Below, in pieces: positions 1 through 3,300 of a DNA stretch of 5,560 nucleotides. This DNA is from Streptomyces sp. NRRL WC-3618 (GTDB lineage: Bacteria > Actinomycetota > Actinomycetes > Streptomycetales > Streptomycetaceae). The DNA is taken from contig NZ_LGDW01000159.1 in NCBI RefSeq assembly GCF_001280005.1, forward strand, positions 1 through 5,560, in the 5' to 3' direction. Position 1 is the first letter of the stretch; each line of letters opens with the position of its first letter. The notes beneath the pieces were generated by a model. That model ran no database searches. It saw nothing but the letters and a program-made list of their open reading frames with translations, and was not told the DNA's origin. Made by a program: the position numbers and the translations under genes.

Positions 1-1
1 C

Positions 2-334
2 CCCATCGAGGCCCAGGCCCTGATCGCCACGTACGGCAAGGAGCACTCGGAGGAACAGCCTCTGTGGCTGGGCTCGTTGAAGTCCAACATCGGACACACG
101 CAGGCGGCCGCCGGTGTCGCCGGTGTCATCAAGATGGTCATGGCGATACGGCACGGCGTGCTGCCCAAGACACTGCACGTGGACGCCCCGTCCTCCGAGG
201 TGGACTGGTCGGCGGGCGCGGTCGAGCTGCTCACCGGGGCGCGGGACTGGCCGGAGCGCGGCGGCATGCCGCGGCGCGCGGGCGTCTCGGCGTTCGGTGT
301 GAGTGGTACGAATGCGCATGTGATCGTGGAGCAG
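2..334 (+). other. Ketosynthase domain KS-A, C-terminal part
   Basis: This is the final third of a beta-ketoacyl synthase, which accepts the growing chain and condenses it with the ACP-bound extender. The window opens at PIEAQAL, just after where the first catalytic His (HGTGT motif) should lie. The second catalytic His is seen in KSNIGHTQAAAG (His32, codon 95-97), and the domain closes with FGVSGTNAHVIVEQ (290-334). The active-site Cys lies upstream of the window, so I cannot tell whether this is an ordinary extending KS, a KSQ decarboxylase or an inactive KS. The fragment aligns without gaps to the end of KS-B 4719 bases downstream. Confidence 0.95.
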
Positions 335-340
335 CCGCCG
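2..340 (+). repeat. Long imperfect direct repeat, copy 1 (KS C-terminus)
   Basis: The ends of KS-A and KS-B form a gap-free direct repeat with an offset of 4719 bases (copy 2 at 4721-5059). The copies are near-identical over the PIEAQALIATYG segment and over KSNIGHTQAAAGVAGVIKMVMA, and diverge mainly at third codon positions. This reflects the paralogy of PKS modules, not a mobile element. It gives a substrate for homologous recombination and a possible source of misassembly. Confidence 0.9.
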
Positions 341-3300
341 CACATGGCTGTGGAGCAGGCGTCCGAGGAGGCGTCCAACGAGGCCTTCGTCGATGGCGAG
401 TCGCCGACGCGGGTGGCGCCGCTGGCCCTGTCGGCGAAGACCCCGGAAGCCCTGCGGGAGCAGGCCGCCTGGCTCCGCGAACACCTCGTGGCACACGCCG
501 AGTTGGGCATGGGGGACGTCGGCTGGTCGTTGGCGGTGGCTCGCTCGCGGTTCGAACACCGGGGCGTCGTCCTCGGCCGGGACCGCGATGAACTGCTCGC
601 CGGGCTTGAGCACCTCGCGCGGGACGGCTCACCCACGCGGAACGTCGTCACGGGACAGGCGGCGCGGGGCGGCGGAGGCACGGTCCGCCCGGTGTTCGTC
701 TTCCCCGGGGGACAGGGAGCGCAGTGGGCCGGAATGGCGCGCGAACTCCTCGACGATTCACCGGTGTTCGCCGAGCGGATGCGGGAGTGCGCGGACGCGT
801 TGTCCGAGTTCGTGGACTGGGACCTCCTCGAGGAGCTGAGCGGGGAGCGGTTCGGCGAGGTGGACGTGGTCGAGCCCGTCCTCTTCGCGGTGCTGGTGTC
901 GCTGGCCGCGGTGTGGCGGGCGGCGGGTGTCGAGCCCGCCGCCGTGGTGGGCCACGGTCCGGGCGAGATCGCGGCCGCGTACGTGGCGGGCGCGCTGTCG
1001 CTCGCGGACGCGGTACGCGTGGTGGCTCTGCGGAGCCAGGCCGTCCGGGAACTGTCGGGCAAGGGCGCCATGGCGTCCGTACCGCTGCCGGAGCAGGAGG
1101 TGCGGGAGCTGATCGCCGCGTGGGGCGACCGGATCGAGGTCGCGGCCGTCGACGGCCCCGCCCGGGTCGTGGTGTCCGGCGAGGCCGAGGCCCTGGAGGA
1201 ACTGGTCGCCGCGTGCGCCGCCCAGGACGTCCAGGCCGACGCGCTCGCCGTGGACCACGCCGCGCACTCCGCCCAAGTGGAGTCCGCCGAGGACCACTTG
1301 ACCCAGGTGCTCGCCCCCGTGGTGCCGCGCCCTGCCAATGTGCCGGTGTTCTCCACGGTGACGGGGGAGTGGCTGCAGGCAGGCACTCCCATGGACGCGG
1401 GGTACTGGTACCGGAACCTGCGCCACCCTGTCCTCTTCGGGCAGGCTGTCGGCGGGCTGATCTCCGAGGGTCACGGGCTGTTCGTGGAGATGAGCCCGCA
1501 CCCCGTGCTGACGCCAGTGGTCCGGGCCGCCATCGACGCCACGGGTGCTCCGGCGGTCGCGCTCGGCTCCCTGCGCCGGGCCGAAGGCGGTGCGCACCGC
1601 CTCATGGAAGCCATCGCCGAAGCCCATGTGTACGGCGTCGAACTCGACTGGAAGGCCCTCTTCCCCGGCCCCCGCGCGACCGTCGACCTGCCGACGTACG
1701 CCTTCCAGCGCGAGCACTTCTGGCTCGTGGACGGGCGCACGCCGGGCAGCGCCCCGGCGCCCGCGCAGGACGAGGTGGAGGCGCGGTTCTGGGAGGCCGT
1801 GGAGCGCGAGGACCTGGAGGAGCTGGCGGCCGAGCTGGAGGTGGCGGACGGTTCCGTCTCCGCCGGGCTTGGTGCCGTGCTGCCCGCGCTGTCGTCGTGG
1901 CGGCGGCAGCGGCGTGAGCGGTCGACCCTCGACGGGTGGCGCTACCGGGTCACCTGGAAGCCGCTCGCAAACGGCGCGCTACGGCGTGCCGGGGCGCTGT
2001 CGGGGACTTGGCTGGTTGTCGTGCCCGAGGAGGCGGCGGCGCACCCGTGGGTGGTCGGCGTCAGCGAGGCGCTGACGCAGGCCGGGGCAAGCGTGGTTCA
2101 ACTCGGCTTCGCCGAAGCCGAGTTGGACCGCAAGGGCTTGGTCGGGCGGCTGCGTGAACATGCGCAGAGCGCGGTCGGCGCGGCTGAACCCGCAGGCGTT
2201 GTCTCCCTGCTCGCCCTCGCCGAGCACCCGCACCCCGCACATCCCGTGCTCCCCACCGGCCTCGCGGCCACCGTCGCCCTCGTGCAGGCCCTCGACGACG
2301 CCGAGATCGGCGCCCGCCTGTGGGCCGTCTCCATGGGAGCCGTCTCCACCGGCCGCAGCGACCGCCTCGTAAGCGCCGCCCAAGCCCAACTGTGGGGCCT
2401 GGGACGGGTCGTGGCCTTGGAGCACCCCGAGCGCTGGGGCGGTCTCATCGACCTGCCGCAGACCCCCGACAGCCGTACGGCGACCCGACTCGCCACAGCC
2501 CTGGCGGGCATCCCGGCCAACGCCGACTCAGAAGCCGACGACGAGGCGAACGGCGGCACCGGCACAGGCGCCGGAACCGGCACCGGCTTCGAGGACCAGG
2601 TCGCCGTACGCGGCTCCGGCCTCTTCGTACGCCGTCTCACCCACGCACCGCTGGTCACCCACCCGTCGCGCACCTGGACGCCACGCGGCACCGCGCTGAT
2701 CACAGGCGGCACGGGCGCCCTCGGCGCGCACGTCGCCCGCTGGCTGGTGCGCGAGGGCGTCGAGCACCTCGTACTGACGAGCCGTCGCGGTCTCGATGCT
2801 CCGGGTGCCGGTGAACTAAAGGCGGAACTAGAGGAGTTGGGAGCCGAGGTCACGATCACGGCCTGCAACATCGCCGACCGGGACGCGGTCGCCGGACTCC
2901 TCGACGAACTGGCCGCCGGCGGGCACACGCTCCGCTCCGTCTTCCACGCCGCCGGTGTGAGCCCCGCGCTCCCGCTCGCCGACACGGCACCTGCGGACCT
3001 CGCCGACGCCCTGGACGCCAAGGCGGCGGGCGCCGCCCATCTCGACGCGCTCCTGGGCGACACCGAACTCGACGCCTTTGTCCTCTTCTCCTCCATCGCG
3101 GCCGTCTGGGGCAGCGGCGGCCAGTCCGGATACGCCGCGGCCAACGCCTTTCTCGACGCGATCGCCGAGCGCCGCCGCGCGCGCGGCCAGGCGGCCACCT
3201 CGGTCGCCTGGGGTGCCTGGGGCGGCAGCGGCATGGCCGCCACCGCCGAGGCCGAGGAGCACCTGCGCCGCCGTGGCGTCGCGCTGCTCGGCCCCGACCT

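Larger units (their letters stand above)
1772..2683 (+). other. Ketoreductase KR-A, N-terminal dimerisation element and structural subdomain
   Basis: The region opens with a charged helical stretch, FWEAVEREDLEEL (1787-1825), then LGAVLPALSSWRRQRRE and the hallmark WRYRVTWKPL (about 1937-1966). This is the usual start of a KR that directly follows an AT. The helical part resembles the dimerisation element found in modules without a DH. The degenerate Rossmann-like structural subdomain follows, with GTWLVVVPEE, VVSLLALAE, RLWAVSMGAV, QAQLWGLGRVVALEHPERWGG and EDQVAVRGSGLFVRRL. It contains a Gly/Thr-rich insertion (about 2513-2587) and a strong inverted repeat in the DNA (2099-2125). This subdomain stabilises the catalytic half but does not bind cofactor itself. 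Confidence 0.9.

Noticed and set aside
335..691. Possible intergenic gap or docking region between KS-A and AT-A
   Set aside because: The frame is open throughout and carries the normal KS-AT linker motifs GWSL and FEHRGVVLG.
950..967. The idea that GHGPGE is a frameshift or misread of a normal GHSQGE
   Set aside because: The frame is normal on both sides, and Ser-to-Gly plus Gln-to-Pro needs several base changes, so a single read error does not account for it. Other AT-A active-site changes support a real effect.
758..1717. Minus-strand open frame of 319 codons opposite AT-A
   Set aside because: It has no recognisable domain or ribosome binding site and is explained as a shadow of the AT coding strand.
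1727..1860. Possible remnant DH domain between AT-A and KR-A
   Set aside because: There is no HxxxGxxxxP motif, and only a short Pro/Ala spacer and a dimerisation-element-like helix lie before the KR signature WRYRVTWKPL.
724..1917. Plus-strand open frame of 397 codons in another frame over AT-A
   Set aside because: It is almost all Arg, Gly and Ala, has no motif and lies over conserved AT sequence in the true frame.
2099..2125. Intrinsic transcription terminator at the 13-bp hairpin
   Set aside because: It lies mid-gene and no T-rich tract follows on either strand.
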